64,000 nt of DNA from Brevundimonas sp. (lineage in GTDB: Bacteria; Pseudomonadota; Alphaproteobacteria; Caulobacterales; Caulobacteraceae): positions 1 through 64,000 of the forward strand of contig NZ_JACESB010000014.1 in assembly GCF_013912005.1 (NCBI RefSeq). The letters run 5' to 3'. Of the stretch, positions 1 to 8,791 are shown in pieces. A model generated the notes under the pieces. The model was given only the letters and a program-made list of their open reading frames with translations, made no database searches and was not told the DNA's origin. Made by a program: the position numbers and the translations under genes. Every line of letters starts with the position of its first letter. Within the stretch, counting starts at the first letter, position 1.

Positions 1-1
1 G

Positions 2-289
2 GCCTCGGCCGCCCCCGCGCCCGCCCGCGTCGCCGTCGTCACCCCGAACCCGGCCGACCGCCCCGCGTCCCAGGGCGCCCGCTACTATTCCGTTCACCGG
101 CAGCACGGCCGCCAGCCCGACGCCGTGGAGCTGCCGCAGCCGACCTATGTCGACGCCCTGGCGGTGACGATGACCGAATCCCCCGCGACCCCGGATCTCG
201 CCGCGCCGGAGCCCGGCCCGACCCTGATCCGCGACGCGCAGGGGCGGGTCCGCACCCAGCCGGCCGCGCCGGAGGGCGACTACCAGTGA
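2..289 (+). CDS. C-terminal part of a hypothetical protein (5' end outside window)
   Basis: The frame is open from the window edge to a TGA at 287-289 and gives 95 residues. The visible tail is rich in Ala and Pro and contains RYYSVHRQHGRQPD and the ending EGDYQ. I do not recognise a domain. The last bases overlap the GTG start of the next gene (GTGA), so the two are probably co-transcribed and translationally coupled. It is real coding sequence by codon usage and overlap, but its function cannot be judged from the tail. Confidence 0.6.
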   Translation, partial: ASAAPAPARVAVVTPNPADRPASQGARYYSVHRQHGRQPDAVELPQPTYVDALAVTMTESPATPDLAAPEPGPTLIRDAQGRVRTQPAAPEGDYQ

Positions 290-1377
290 CCGTCGAGACC
301 GCCTCCCGCCTGCCCGACCTCATCGCGCTCGCCGAAGAGGGATCGAGCGAAAAGCGCCGCGCCCTCCTGCGCGAGCTGACCGACCACTTCTTCGGCTCGA
401 CCACCCGCACGGAGACCGAGGACGGCCTCTACGGCGCCGTGCTCGCCCGCCTGGCCGACGAGATGGAGACGGCGGTCCGGGCCGAGCTGTCCGCCCGCTT
501 CGCCAGCGCCCCCGACGCGCCCCGCACCCTCATCCGCCGCCTCGCCAACGACGAGGCGTCCGTCGCCGCCCCCGTCCTGTCCAACTCGCCCGTGCTGACC
601 GACGAGGATCTGCTCGGCGTCGTGCGGCGCCACGGTCAGGACCACCTCCGCGCCGTCTCGAACCGCGCCTCGGTGTCGGAAGCCGTCTCGGACGTGATCG
701 TCGAGCGCGGCGACGACGAAACCCTCGGAACCCTGCTCCGCAACGACGGCGCCCGCCTGTCGCGCCAGGCGTCCGAGGCCGCGGTCGAGCGCGCCCGCGC
801 CAACCCCGCCCTGCACGAGCCGGCCGTGTCGCGCGCCGACCTTCCGCCGGATCTGCTCAACGACATGTATTTCGTGGTCGAGGCCCGGCTGCGCAGCCGC
901 ATTCTCGAACAGAACGCCCGCCTCGACCCCGCCCTGCTCGAGAGCGCGCTCGCGGCCGGCCGCGCCCGCGTGGCCACCGACGACGGCTCCCTTCCGGCCG
1001 ACTACTCGGAATGCCTGGCCTACGTCGAGGAGCTCCGCGCCGCCGGACAGCTGACGCCGCAGATGCTGGCGCGCTTCCTGCGCTCGGGCGGGCGGACGTC
1101 CTTCCTGATCGCGCTGGCCCAGCTGTCGGACATCGACTTCCACACCGCCCGCCAGATCGTCGAGCGCCGCGAACTCGACGCCCTCGCCGTGGTCTGCAAG
1201 GCGGCCGATCTCGACCGCGCCCTGTTCCTCACCTACGCGGTCGTGCTGCTCAATGACGACGGGGACGCCATGGCCAAGGCGCACGCCTACGCCCGCATGT
1301 ATGCGGAACTGTCCCGCGAGGCCGCCCTGCGCACGCTCCGCTTCTGGCGCATGCGCCGCGGGGCCCAGGCCGCCTGA
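286..1377 (+). CDS. DUF2336 domain-containing protein
   Basis: A 363-residue soluble, all-helical, leucine- and arginine-rich protein of the DUF2336 type found in alphaproteobacteria. Typical phrases are ANDEASVAAPVLSNSPVLTDEDLL near residues 88-112 (surrender of the long run aside, the core is VLSNSPVLTDEDLL) and the tail LRTLRFWRMRR. No catalytic motif, signal peptide or membrane segment is visible. The GTG start is chosen because it overlaps the upstream stop. A second DUF2336 gene lies at 2020-3237 with mucR between them. The role of the family is not established; a helical-repeat scaffold or regulatory role is only inference. Confidence 0.8.
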   Translation: MTVETASRLPDLIALAEEGSSEKRRALLRELTDHFFGSTTRTETEDGLYGAVLARLADEMETAVRAELSARFASAPDAPRTLIRRLANDEASVAAPVLSNSPVLTDEDLLGVVRRHGQDHLRAVSNRASVSEAVSDVIVERGDDETLGTLLRNDGARLSRQASEAAVERARANPALHEPAVSRADLPPDLLNDMYFVVEARLRSRILEQNARLDPALLESALAAGRARVATDDGSLPADYSECLAYVEELRAAGQLTPQMLARFLRSGGRTSFLIALAQLSDIDFHTARQIVERRELDALAVVCKAADLDRALFLTYAVVLLNDDGDAMAKAHAYARMYAELSREAALRTLRFWRMRRGAQAA

Positions 1378-1391
1378 TCCCGACAACGAAA

Positions 1392-1419
1392 ACGCCCGCC
1401 GGAGCGATCCGGCGGGCGT
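1392..1419. terminator. Bidirectional hairpin terminator
   Basis: A perfect 12-bp stem (1392-1403 with 1408-1419) closes a GCGA loop. It is preceded by a short A run and followed by TCTTC. It lies between the convergent ends of the DUF2336 gene (+) and mucR (-), so it can serve both. Confidence 0.85.
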
Positions 1420-1443
1420 CTTCGCCAACGTTGCGAGGTCGGC

Positions 1444-1872
1444 CTACTTCTTGGCGCGGGGCGCGCGGGCCGGCTTCCGGCCGCCCTGGCCGAGACCCAT
1501 CTGCTTGGCCAGTTCCGACCGGGCCTTCGCATAGTTCGGCGCGACCATCGGATAGTCCTTGGGCAGGCCCCACTTGGTCCGGTACTCCTCCGGGCTCATG
1601 TTGTACTTGGTCCGCAGGTGGCGCTTCAGCGACTTGAACTTGCGGCCGTCTTCCAGGCAGATCAGGTAGTCGGGGGTGATCGACTTGCGGACGGGAACGG
1701 CCGGCTCGCGGGGCTCCGGCTCCGGTTCCGCGCCGCCCGTGGAGACCTGCGACAGCGCCGCATGGATGCTGGAGATCAGCCCCGGCACTTCGGAAGCCTG
1801 GACGTTGTTGTTGCCGACGTAGGCCGAGACGATGTCAGCCGTCATCTCGAGCAGTTGCGAATTCTCTTCCAT
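1444..1872 (-). CDS. mucR: MucR/Ros family zinc-finger transcriptional regulator
   Basis: A 142-residue DNA-binding protein. The N-terminal helical part (about 1-45) is the oligomerisation region of the family; an acidic Glu-Pro linker follows (48-60). The Ros-type finger starts at C72 (CLEDGRKFKSLKRHL) and runs into EEYRTKWGLP and YPMVAPNYA, the most conserved part of MucR. C72, D75 and H85 match zinc-ligand positions, but the expected last histidine is K89 (RTKYNM). MucR proteins silence AT-rich promoters; in Caulobacter they act in the cell-cycle circuit with CtrA and SciP (family knowledge). The basic tail is KPARAPRAKK. The gene is flanked by two DUF2336 genes. Confidence 0.93.
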   Translation of the reverse strand: MEENSQLLEMTADIVSAYVGNNNVQASEVPGLISSIHAALSQVSTGGAEPEPEPREPAVPVRKSITPDYLICLEDGRKFKSLKRHLRTKYNMSPEEYRTKWGLPKDYPMVAPNYAKARSELAKQMGLGQGGRKPARAPRAKK

Positions 1873-2019
1873 TGCATTTCCCGCCTGGAGGTCTCTCGAA
1901 TCGACTGATCAGCTCGATCTGTCGGTCTTGGTTCGAATAAAGACGTTCCGGCGCGAAAGCAATGCGCCTGAGGATTAACCTCAATGATGAGCAGCTTGAC
2001 CGCCGCCTTGCGCTGAACC
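1873..2019 (-). promoter_or_regulatory. mucR upstream region with a short inverted repeat
   Basis: This 147-bp gap lies upstream of mucR and downstream of the second DUF2336 gene. It is less GC-rich than its surroundings. It contains the inverted repeat TGAGG-ATTAA-CCTCA at 1969-1983, which could be an operator or the end of the upstream transcript. MucR proteins usually regulate their own promoters; assigning this site to MucR is inference. Confidence 0.35.
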
Positions 2020-3237
2020 TCAGCGGCCGAAGTTTTCGGCGAGCGCCAACATCGCCGCCCGCTCCGGGGCTGAATAGTCGTCCAGCGCCTCTTCCTCGCC
2101 GTCCCGGATCGCCCTCAGCAACGCCGGGCTGAGGGCGGAGGACAGGGACCAGTTCCAGTACCGCAGGACCGTTTGCGCCCGGTCGACGGCCAGCATCTCA
2201 TAGGTGACCTGCACCCGCTCCCAGACCGCATCAGGCGTCCCGTCCGGAGTTGTCTCCGGCCGGCGCATGGACCGCCAGAGGGCCTGAAGGTCAGCGCGCC
2301 CCAGTCCGGTGGCCTTGCACAGGATGGCCAGGGGCTCTCCGCCCGGGTCGCCGAGGATCTTGGCGCCGGTGATGGGCTTCACGCCGGAGAGGTAGGCGAT
2401 CTCCGTGGCGATCTCCCGGGTGAGCCCGGTGTTCCCGGCCGCCGCCACGGCCTGCTCCAGTCCGCCGAACGGACTCTTCTCGATCGCTGCGCGGTTGCGC
2501 TGGCGGCGCTCGATGAACTGCAGCGCCTTGCGCGACACCGGATCCTGCCAGTTCTCCTGCGCGGCCATGGCGAAGACGTCCTCCGCCACCTCCTGCATCA
2601 CCTCGCGGGACACCGCGAAGCGCTGCAGGATGGTGCGGCGCTCCTCCGGCCCGCACCACCAGAACATCACATAGGCTCCGGACGGCCGCAGCTCCGGCCG
2701 CTTCAGCAGATGCGGGCACAACCCGCGCTCGGTGCGGCTCAGGCTGACGATGCCTTCGATCGCCACCTGCCCCAGCCGCGCCGAGCCGTTGCGCAGCACG
2801 GCCTCGATCACCGGCGTCTCGCCGAAGCTCATCAGCGTCTCGTTCACGACCTCGGACAGGCCGCGCCGACTGGCCATCAGGAAGCGGTGCTCCATGGTCG
2901 CGTCGCGGGCGCAGGCGACCAGATCGGCGTCCGACAGGGCCGCGCACTGCTCGATCAGCAGCCCGGCGATCGACGGCTCGTCGCGCAGCAGCATGCGCGT
3001 GAGGGCGTTCGGCAGCTCGGCCAGCGGCGCCAGCCGCGCCGCCACCCGCTTGCGGTCCTCCGGCGCGGCCAGACGGAGCATCTCGACCAGCAGATCGCCG
3101 GTGACCGAGCGCTCGAACGCGTTGATCCGGCTCGCCGGCAGCGACACCACGTCGGCCAGCCGCTTGAGCAGCGCGTGGCGTGCGCGAAAGCGCGCGGCGG
3201 GCGCGTCCTCCTCGGGCGTGACGGCGGGCTCGGACAT
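2020..3237 (-). CDS. DUF2336 domain-containing protein, second copy
   Basis: A 405-residue soluble helical protein with the same architecture as the product of 286-1377. Shared elements include the NALTRMLLRDEPSIAG block near residue 80, the VNETLMSFGETPVIEAVLRN block near 130-150, and the C-terminal TVLRYWNW, which matches TLRFWRM in the paralogue. No signal peptide or transmembrane segment is seen. It sits upstream of and in the same direction as mucR, so read-through into mucR is possible. Function unknown. The paired occurrence around a global regulator is the only context clue. Confidence 0.8.
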   Translation of the reverse strand: MSEPAVTPEEDAPAARFRARHALLKRLADVVSLPASRINAFERSVTGDLLVEMLRLAAPEDRKRVAARLAPLAELPNALTRMLLRDEPSIAGLLIEQCAALSDADLVACARDATMEHRFLMASRRGLSEVVNETLMSFGETPVIEAVLRNGSARLGQVAIEGIVSLSRTERGLCPHLLKRPELRPSGAYVMFWWCGPEERRTILQRFAVSREVMQEVAEDVFAMAAQENWQDPVSRKALQFIERRQRNRAAIEKSPFGGLEQAVAAAGNTGLTREIATEIAYLSGVKPITGAKILGDPGGEPLAILCKATGLGRADLQALWRSMRRPETTPDGTPDAVWERVQVTYEMLAVDRAQTVLRYWNWSLSSALSPALLRAIRDGEEEALDDYSAPERAAMLALAENFGR

Positions 3238-3294
3238 GACGGGCCAGCCTAGGGGGATGCGGTTAACCGGCTGTGACGCCCCCGGCGCTGAGGG

Positions 3295-4275
3295 TCAGAG
3301 CCCTTCGAAAAGGGCCGTCGACAGGTATCGTTCGGCGAAGCTCGGCACGATCACCACGATGGTCTTGCCGGCGTTCTCGTCCAGCGCCGCCTGGCGGAAG
3401 GCCGCCGCCAGGGCCGCGCCGGAGGAGATGCCGACCGGGATGCCCTCCGTCCGGGCCGCCCGGCGGGCCATCTCGAACGCCTCCTCATTGGTGACCTGCT
3501 CGACGCCGTCCACCACCGAGCGGTCGACATTGGCCGGGACGAACCCCGCGCCGATGCCCTGGATCTTGTGCGGGCCGGGCTCTCCTCCCGACAGCACCGG
3601 GCTGGCGGTCGGCTCGACGGCGATCATGCGCACCGACGGCTTGCGCTGCTTCAGCACCTGGCCGACGCCGGTGATGGTGCCGCCGGTGCCGACCCCGGCC
3701 ACGACCAGGTCCACCTCCCCGTCCGTGTCGGCCCAGATCTCCTCCGCCGTCGTCACCCGGTGAATGGCGGGGTTGGCCGGGTTCTCGAACTGCGACGGCA
3801 TCACCGCGCCGGGCGTCGAGTCGAGCAGCTCCTGCGCCCGGGCGATCGCCCCCTTCATCCCCTTCTCCGCCGGCGTCAGCACCAGCTCCGCCCCGAGCAG
3901 GGCCAGCATCTTGCGGCGCTCGATCGACATGCTCTCCGGCATGACCAGCATCAGGCGGTAGCCCTTGGCCGCCGCCACGAAGGCCAAGGCGATGCCGGTG
4001 TTGCCGCTGGTCGGCTCGATCAGGACCCCGCCCGGCTGCAGCGCGCCGGTCTGCTCCAGCGCCTCGATCATCGCCACCCCGATGCGGTCCTTCACCGAGG
4101 CCAGCGGGTTGAAGAACTCCAGCTTGGCCAGCACCCGCGCCTTCGGCTCCAGCTCCGCCGACAGCCGCGGCAGCTCGACCAGGGGCGTGTCGCCGATGGT
4201 TTCGACGATGGAGCCGTAGACCTTTCCGCGGCCGGCCTTGCGATGGCGGGCGGGATCATAGGCGGCGTCGGTCAT
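3295..4275 (-). CDS. cysK: Cysteine synthase A (O-acetylserine sulfhydrylase)
   Basis: A 326-residue PLP enzyme that makes L-cysteine from O-acetylserine and sulfide in the cytoplasm. IGDTPLVEL opens the fold. The PLP lysine is K62 in [11 protein letters not shown]. The substrate loop is PTSGNTG and the phosphate loop is GTGGTITG. Near the C terminus [11 protein letters not shown] contacts the cofactor. The ATG at 4275 is chosen because the family begins there (MTDAAYDP); the open frame continues far upstream without similarity. It has no operon partner; fliI starts divergently 135 bp away. Confidence 0.95.
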   Translation of the reverse strand: MTDAAYDPARHRKAGRGKVYGSIVETIGDTPLVELPRLSAELEPKARVLAKLEFFNPLASVKDRIGVAMIEALEQTGALQPGGVLIEPTSGNTGIALAFVAAAKGYRLMLVMPESMSIERRKMLALLGAELVLTPAEKGMKGAIARAQELLDSTPGAVMPSQFENPANPAIHRVTTAEEIWADTDGEVDLVVAGVGTGGTITGVGQVLKQRKPSVRMIAVEPTASPVLSGGEPGPHKIQGIGAGFVPANVDRSVVDGVEQVTNEEAFEMARRAARTEGIPVGISSGAALAAAFRQAALDENAGKTIVVIVPSFAERYLSTALFEGL

Positions 4276-4353
4276 GGCAGGGCTCCGTTCGGCTTCGGGG
4301 GGCGTCGGACCAAGATAGGTTCGCCGGGGCCCATGCAAAGGCCGACGTCCAAC

Positions 4354-4370
4354 TTCACCCCCCGTTAACC
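4354..4370 (+). promoter_or_regulatory. CtrA-like box upstream of fliI
   Basis: The sequence is TTCA, seven bases, TTAACC. The Caulobacter CtrA consensus is TTAA-N7-TTAAC, so there is one mismatch in the left half. It ends 40 bp before the fliI start codon. CtrA controls early flagellar genes in Caulobacterales; that this site is used is inference. Confidence 0.4.
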
Positions 4371-4410
4371 ACGATCCCGCATCCCTGATCCCCTGTTTCC
4401 GGGGTCCAGC

Positions 4411-5757
4411 TTGCGCAATCTTGTCGCCGCCGTCGAAGCCGTCGACCCGCTGGTCGTGACCGGCAAGGTCGCGGGCGTGAACGGCCTGCTGATCGAATCC
4501 CGCGGCGGCCTCAGCCGCCTCGCCGTCGGCGCGCGCGCCGAGATCGAGCGGGGCCGGAGCCAGCACCCCCTCCCCGCCGAGGTCGTCGGCTTCCGGGACG
4601 CCAAGGCCCTGTTGATGCCGTTCGGCCCGGTCGAGGGCGTCGCCCCCGGCGCCGACATCCGCATCATCGACACCGCCGCCACCGTGCGTCCGACGACCGC
4701 CTGGCTGGGCCGGATCATCGACGCCTTCGGCAACCCCATCGACGGCAAGGGGCCGCTCCCGAGCGGCCCGGCCGCCTATCCCCTGCGCGCGCCCCCGCCC
4801 CCGGCCCACTCCCGCGGCCGGGTCGGCGAGCGCCTCGACCTCGGCGTCCGCGCCATGGACGTCTTCACCACCACCTGCCGCGGCCAGCGCCTCGGCATCT
4901 TCGCCGGCTCCGGCGTCGGCAAGTCGGTGCTGCTGTCCATGCTGGCCCGCCAGGCGACCTGCGACGCGGTCGTCGTGGGCCTGATCGGCGAACGCGGCCG
5001 CGAGGTGCGCGAGTTCATCGAGGAAACCCTCGGTGAGGAGGGTCTGCGCCGGGCCATCGTCGTCGTCGCCACCTCGGACGAGCCGGCCCTGAAGCGCCGG
5101 CAGGCGGCCTACATGACCATGGCCTGCGCCGAATTCCTGCGCGACCAGGACCTCGAGGTCCTGTGCCTGATGGACTCGGTGACCCGTTTCGCCATGGCCC
5201 AGCGCGAGATCGGCCTGGCCGCCGGCGAGCCGCCGACGACCAAGGGCTACCCCCCCACCGTCTTCACGGAACTGCCCAAGCTGCTCGAGCGCGCCGGCCC
5301 CGGTCCTGTCCGCCCCGACGGCACCACCGCGGCGCCGATCACGGCCCTCTTCACCGTGCTGGTGGACGGCGGCGACCATGACGAACCCATCGCCGACGCC
5401 GTGCGAGGCATCCTCGATGGCCACATCGTCATGGACCGCAAGATCGCCGAGCGCGGCCGCTTCCCCGCCATCGACGTGCTGAAGTCGGTCAGCCGCACCC
5501 TGCCCGGCTGCCAGACCCCGCCCGAGCGCGAGCTGAACCGCCGCGCCCGCCAGTGCCTCAGCGCCTACGCCAACATGGAAGAGCTGATCAAGATCGGCGC
5601 CTACCGCGCCGGGGCCGACCCGATCGTCGACCGCGCCATCGCCCTCAACCCCGCCCTCGAGGCCTTCCTGGGTCAGGACAAGGACGACGCCACACGTCTT
5701 ACCGATTCCTTTACCCGGCTCGAGGCAATCCTGAACCAGGGCATGATCCAAGAGTGA
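4411..5757 (+). CDS. fliI: Flagellar export ATPase FliI
   Basis: A 448-residue F1-beta-like ATPase that powers and regulates type III export of flagellar subunits at the base of the flagellum. The Walker A loop GSGVGKS is at 166-172. [15 protein letters not shown] and [19 protein letters not shown] follow, with [18 protein letters not shown] as the family signature. Length is normal. The start is a TTG: the frame is closed by TAA at 4366 and no ATG or GTG lies between that stop and 4411, while the N terminus [11 protein letters not shown] fits the family. fliJ follows after 13 bp, making a fliIJ operon. A CtrA-like box lies upstream. Confidence 0.95.
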   Translation: MRNLVAAVEAVDPLVVTGKVAGVNGLLIESRGGLSRLAVGARAEIERGRSQHPLPAEVVGFRDAKALLMPFGPVEGVAPGADIRIIDTAATVRPTTAWLGRIIDAFGNPIDGKGPLPSGPAAYPLRAPPPPAHSRGRVGERLDLGVRAMDVFTTTCRGQRLGIFAGSGVGKSVLLSMLARQATCDAVVVGLIGERGREVREFIEETLGEEGLRRAIVVVATSDEPALKRRQAAYMTMACAEFLRDQDLEVLCLMDSVTRFAMAQREIGLAAGEPPTTKGYPPTVFTELPKLLERAGPGPVRPDGTTAAPITALFTVLVDGGDHDEPIADAVRGILDGHIVMDRKIAERGRFPAIDVLKSVSRTLPGCQTPPERELNRRARQCLSAYANMEELIKIGAYRAGADPIVDRAIALNPALEAFLGQDKDDATRLTDSFTRLEAILNQGMIQE

Positions 5758-5770
5758 CCGGAGAGAACGC

Positions 5771-6181
5771 ATGACCGCCTGGGCCCAGTCGCTGATCCGG
5801 ATTTCGAACTACGAGGTCGAGACGCTGCAGAAGCGCCTGGCCGAGATCACCGCCCGCCGCGCCTCGGCCGAGATGCGGATCGCCACGCTCGAGGCGGAGG
5901 CCGAGGTCGAGCAGGAACGCGCGCGGCAGGACGCGGAGGCGGCCCTGCTGCTGCAGGCGTATCTCAACGGCTGGAAGATGCGGAAATCGGCCGCCGAGGC
6001 CGACGTGGCCGAAATCGAGGCGGAGGAGGCGGGCGCCCGCGACGCCCTGACCGGCGCCTTCGAGGAACTCAAGAAGTTCGAGCAGGTCGCCGAAACCACC
6101 CGCCTCAACGCGATCATCGCCGCCAGCCGGCGCGAGACGGCGGCCTTCGACGAACTCGGCCTCCGCCGCCGTGCGGTCTAG
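5771..6181 (+). CDS. fliJ: Flagellar export chaperone/ATPase-binding protein FliJ
   Basis: A 136-residue protein that is almost entirely a charged coiled coil (repeated Glu, Arg, Ala heptads from about 10 to 120), as expected for FliJ, the stalk-like partner of FliI in the export apparatus. It follows fliI by 13 bp, which supports the assignment more than the poorly conserved sequence does. The ATG at 5771 is preceded by GGAG (5760-5763). Its 3' end overlaps the start of the xylanase gene by 11 bp. Confidence 0.88.
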   Translation: MTAWAQSLIRISNYEVETLQKRLAEITARRASAEMRIATLEAEAEVEQERARQDAEAALLLQAYLNGWKMRKSAAEADVAEIEAEEAGARDALTGAFEELKKFEQVAETTRLNAIIAASRRETAAFDELGLRRRAV

Positions 6182-7262
6182 GGCCCGCCCCAGCCGCCGT
6201 CTCGTTCTCGGCTCGGCGCTGGCGCTCGCCGCCTGCGGCCGCTCCACCGCGCAGACTCCCGCGGCGGTCGCCCCGCCGCTGAAGGACCTCGTTCCCGCCC
6301 CCTTCGGCGCCACCGCCATGAGCGGACAGCTGGACGATCCCGACTGGGTCGCGGCCATGCTCCGCCACTGCGCGCAGCTCACGCCCGAGTGGGAGCAGAA
6401 GATGGAGCGCACCCTCGGCCCCGGCTTCGCCCACGACTTCTCCGCCTCCGATCGGGTCGTCGCCTTCGCCGGCGATCACGGCCTGCGCGTCCACGGCCAT
6501 ACGGTGATCTGGTACTCCCAGGGCGGCGAGGTGTTCAGCGACGACGTCCCCCGCGATCGCTTCGCCGCGGAATACGATCGCTACATCGAGGCCCTGGTCG
6601 GCCGCTATCGCGGCCGGATGGCCGGCTGGGACGTGGTCAACGAACCGGTGGCCGAGGACGGGAACGGCCTGCGCGACTGCCACTGGAGCCGGGCCCTGGG
6701 CCAGGAAGGCTACATGGTCCGCGCCTTCGAGCAGGCGAAGGCCGCCGATCCGGACGCGATCCTCTTTCTCAACGAATACAATCTGGAGAACATACCGGCC
6801 AAGGGCGCGACCTTCCTCCGCCTGGTCGAGCGCCTGCTGTCGCTCGGCGCTCCGATCGGCGGCATCGGGACCCAGTCGCACCTGAGCATCGAGATACCGG
6901 CCGGCCAGATCACGACCTTCTTCCGCGACGCCGCCTCGCTGGGCCTGCCGATCCACGTCTCGGAGCTGGACTTCCCGCTCCAGCGCGACGGCGGCCATAT
7001 GCCCGACCTGCGCTCCATGGCCGAGCGCCGCGCCCAGCAGGTCGCCCGCGTCGGCGAGCTGGCCGAGGCCTTCGCCGCCCTGCCGGAGCGCCAGCGCTAC
7101 GCCTTCACCACCTGGGGCCTGCGCGACTCCGACAGCTGGCTGGTCCGCGCCGAGGGCAAGGGCCGGGCCGACGAAAGCGCGCTTCTGCTCGACGCCGACG
7201 GCCGCCCCAACCCGGCGTATCAGGCCCTCGTCGACGCCTTCACCGGACGCGCCGGGGCCTGA
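6171..7262 (+). CDS. GH10 endo-1,4-beta-xylanase, predicted lipoprotein
   Basis: A 363-residue glycoside hydrolase that cleaves internal xylan bonds. The N terminus has a twin arginine (RR at 9-10), a hydrophobic stretch and a lipobox LALAAC with C22, so it is probably exported and anchored as a lipoprotein. GH10 signatures are HGHTVIWYSQ (108-117), the acid/base E158 in WDVVNEPV, and the nucleophile E265 in HVSELDF. GTQSHL and FTTWGLRDSDSWL near the end also fit. The GTG start inside fliJ is needed because the signal peptide begins at once and no later start retains it. The overlap implies co-transcription with flagellar genes, which is unusual. Confidence 0.9.
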   Translation: MRSRARPSRRLVLGSALALAACGRSTAQTPAAVAPPLKDLVPAPFGATAMSGQLDDPDWVAAMLRHCAQLTPEWEQKMERTLGPGFAHDFSASDRVVAFAGDHGLRVHGHTVIWYSQGGEVFSDDVPRDRFAAEYDRYIEALVGRYRGRMAGWDVVNEPVAEDGNGLRDCHWSRALGQEGYMVRAFEQAKAADPDAILFLNEYNLENIPAKGATFLRLVERLLSLGAPIGGIGTQSHLSIEIPAGQITTFFRDAASLGLPIHVSELDFPLQRDGGHMPDLRSMAERRAQQVARVGELAEAFAALPERQRYAFTTWGLRDSDSWLVRAEGKGRADESALLLDADGRPNPAYQALVDAFTGRAGA

Positions 7263-7280
7263 GTCGCGGCCCGGAGGCGG

Positions 7281-8033
7281 TCAGACCCGCTCCGTCGCGA
7301 TCCCCGCCGCCGCCAGCTCCGCCAGCAGTCCGTCCACGGCGGCGTCCACCGCGACCTCGTCCCGCCCCCGCACCACCAGGTTCGTCCCGATCTCGCCGAC
7401 GGTCCCGGCTCCGAACGGATAGCTGCCGAAGCTGATCTCCCGGTGCGCCCGCGCCGCGGCCGACAGGATGTCGGCGACGCTGCCCTCGCCGACCCCGGTC
7501 ACCCGGACCGTGCGCGCGTGCACCACGGCGCCGGTCCGCAGCCGCGGCGCCACGTCCTCGAGCATGGCGGTCATGATCTTCGGCACGCCCGCCATCACGA
7601 AGACATTGCCGATCTGGAAGCCCGGGGCGTCGGTCACCGGGTTGGCGATCAGCGTCCCGCCCGCGGGAATCCGCGCCATCCGCCGCCGTGCGGCGTTGAA
7701 CTCCGCCCCGTAGCGCCGCTCCAGGATCGCCAGCGCCGCCGGGTGCTCGACCAGCTCCACCCCGAACGCCGCCGCCACGGCATCGGCGGTGATGTCGTCG
7801 TGCGTCGGCCCGATCCCGCCGGTGGTGAAGACGTAGTCGTGGCTGCTCCGCAGCGCGTTCAGCGCCCCGACGATCTGCGCCTGCCGGTCACCCACCGTCC
7901 GCGCCTCCAGCAGATCGATTCCCAGCGCCCCCACGAAGCGCGCGATGGTGTTGAGGTTGGTGTCCCGGGTCCGCCCGGACAGGATCTCATCGCCGATGAT
8001 CAGCACGGCCGCGGTGGGGGATGCGTCGCTCAT
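7281..8033 (-). CDS. CinA N-terminal (MoCF-type) domain protein, competence/damage-inducible family
   Basis: A 250-residue molybdopterin-binding-like domain (COG1058). IIGDEILSGRTRDTNLNTIA opens the domain and TTGGIGPTHDDITADAVA is its signature; VMAGVPKIM follows. It lacks the C-terminal nicotinamide-nucleotide amidase domain of full-length CinA, so it is the short form common in alphaproteobacteria. Its precise reaction is uncertain; pyrophosphatase activity is known for some relatives. It starts only 23 bp from the divergent sfsA start. Confidence 0.88.
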   Translation of the reverse strand: MSDASPTAAVLIIGDEILSGRTRDTNLNTIARFVGALGIDLLEARTVGDRQAQIVGALNALRSSHDYVFTTGGIGPTHDDITADAVAAAFGVELVEHPAALAILERRYGAEFNAARRRMARIPAGGTLIANPVTDAPGFQIGNVFVMAGVPKIMTAMLEDVAPRLRTGAVVHARTVRVTGVGEGSVADILSAAARAHREISFGSYPFGAGTVGEIGTNLVVRGRDEVAVDAAVDGLLAELAAAGIATERV

Positions 8034-8056
8034 CCGCGCAGGCTAGAGCCTCCTGC

Positions 8057-8773
8057 ATGCGCTTCAAGTCGTCCCTCGAACGCGGAACCCTGGTCCGCCG
8101 CTACAAGCGCTTCCTGGCGGACGTGATCCTCGCCGACGGATCGGAGACCACCGTCCACGTCCCCAACCCCGGGGCGATGCTCGGCCTGACCGCGCCCGGC
8201 CTGCCGGTCTGGCTGTCCCGCTCGCCCGACCCGAAGCGCAAGCTGCCGCTGACGCTGGAGGCGGTCGAACTGCCCGGGGCCGGACCGGTGGGCGTCAACA
8301 CCCTGAATCCCAACCGTATCGCCGAGGCCGCGATCCCGCGGGGCGAGATTCCCGAGCTGGCGGGTTATCCGATCCTGCGCCGCGAGGTCCGCTACGACGT
8401 CGACAGCCGCATCGACATCCTGCTCCAGTCCGATCCCGACGCCCTGCAGCGTCCGTCCTGCTGGGTCGAGATCAAGAACTGCCACTTCAGCCGATCCGCC
8501 CGTCTCGCCGAGTTCCCGGACTGCAACACCGTCCGCGGCGTCAAGCATCTGAAAGCGCTGGAGCGGGTGGTCGACGCCGGCGGCCGGGCCGTCATGCTGT
8601 TCGTCGTCCAGCGCATGGACTGCGACGTATTCACCACGGCCGACGACATCGACCGCGCCTACGGGCCCGCTCTCCGGGAAGCCGCCTCCCGCGGGGTTGA
8701 GGTTCTGTGCTACAGTTGCCACCTGTCCCCCGAAGCGATCCGCCTTGATCGCCCCCTGCCGTGGCGCGCCTGA
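8057..8773 (+). CDS. sfsA: DNA/RNA nuclease SfsA family (sugar fermentation stimulation protein)
   Basis: A 238-residue protein. RGTLVRRYKRFLADV at the N terminus (OB-like part) and HVPNPGAMLG are family signatures. The nuclease-like part carries VEIKNCHFS and FPDCNTVRGVKHLKAL, equivalent to the usual VEVKN...FPDA.T.RG.KHL block. SfsA was named for maltose regulation in E. coli and later described as a nuclease. The ATG at 8057 is chosen over an upstream in-frame start because the conserved MRFKSSLERG begins there. It is followed closely by map and radC. Confidence 0.93.
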   Translation: MRFKSSLERGTLVRRYKRFLADVILADGSETTVHVPNPGAMLGLTAPGLPVWLSRSPDPKRKLPLTLEAVELPGAGPVGVNTLNPNRIAEAAIPRGEIPELAGYPILRREVRYDVDSRIDILLQSDPDALQRPSCWVEIKNCHFSRSARLAEFPDCNTVRGVKHLKALERVVDAGGRAVMLFVVQRMDCDVFTTADDIDRAYGPALREAASRGVEVLCYSCHLSPEAIRLDRPLPWRA

Positions 8774-8791
8774 CGCGCCGGAAGACGCCCG

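Noticed and set aside
3295-5772. An 825-codon minus-strand frame reaching upstream of cysK
   Set aside because: Only the last 326 codons resemble cysteine synthase; the rest is antisense to fliI and is a GC-rich shadow frame.
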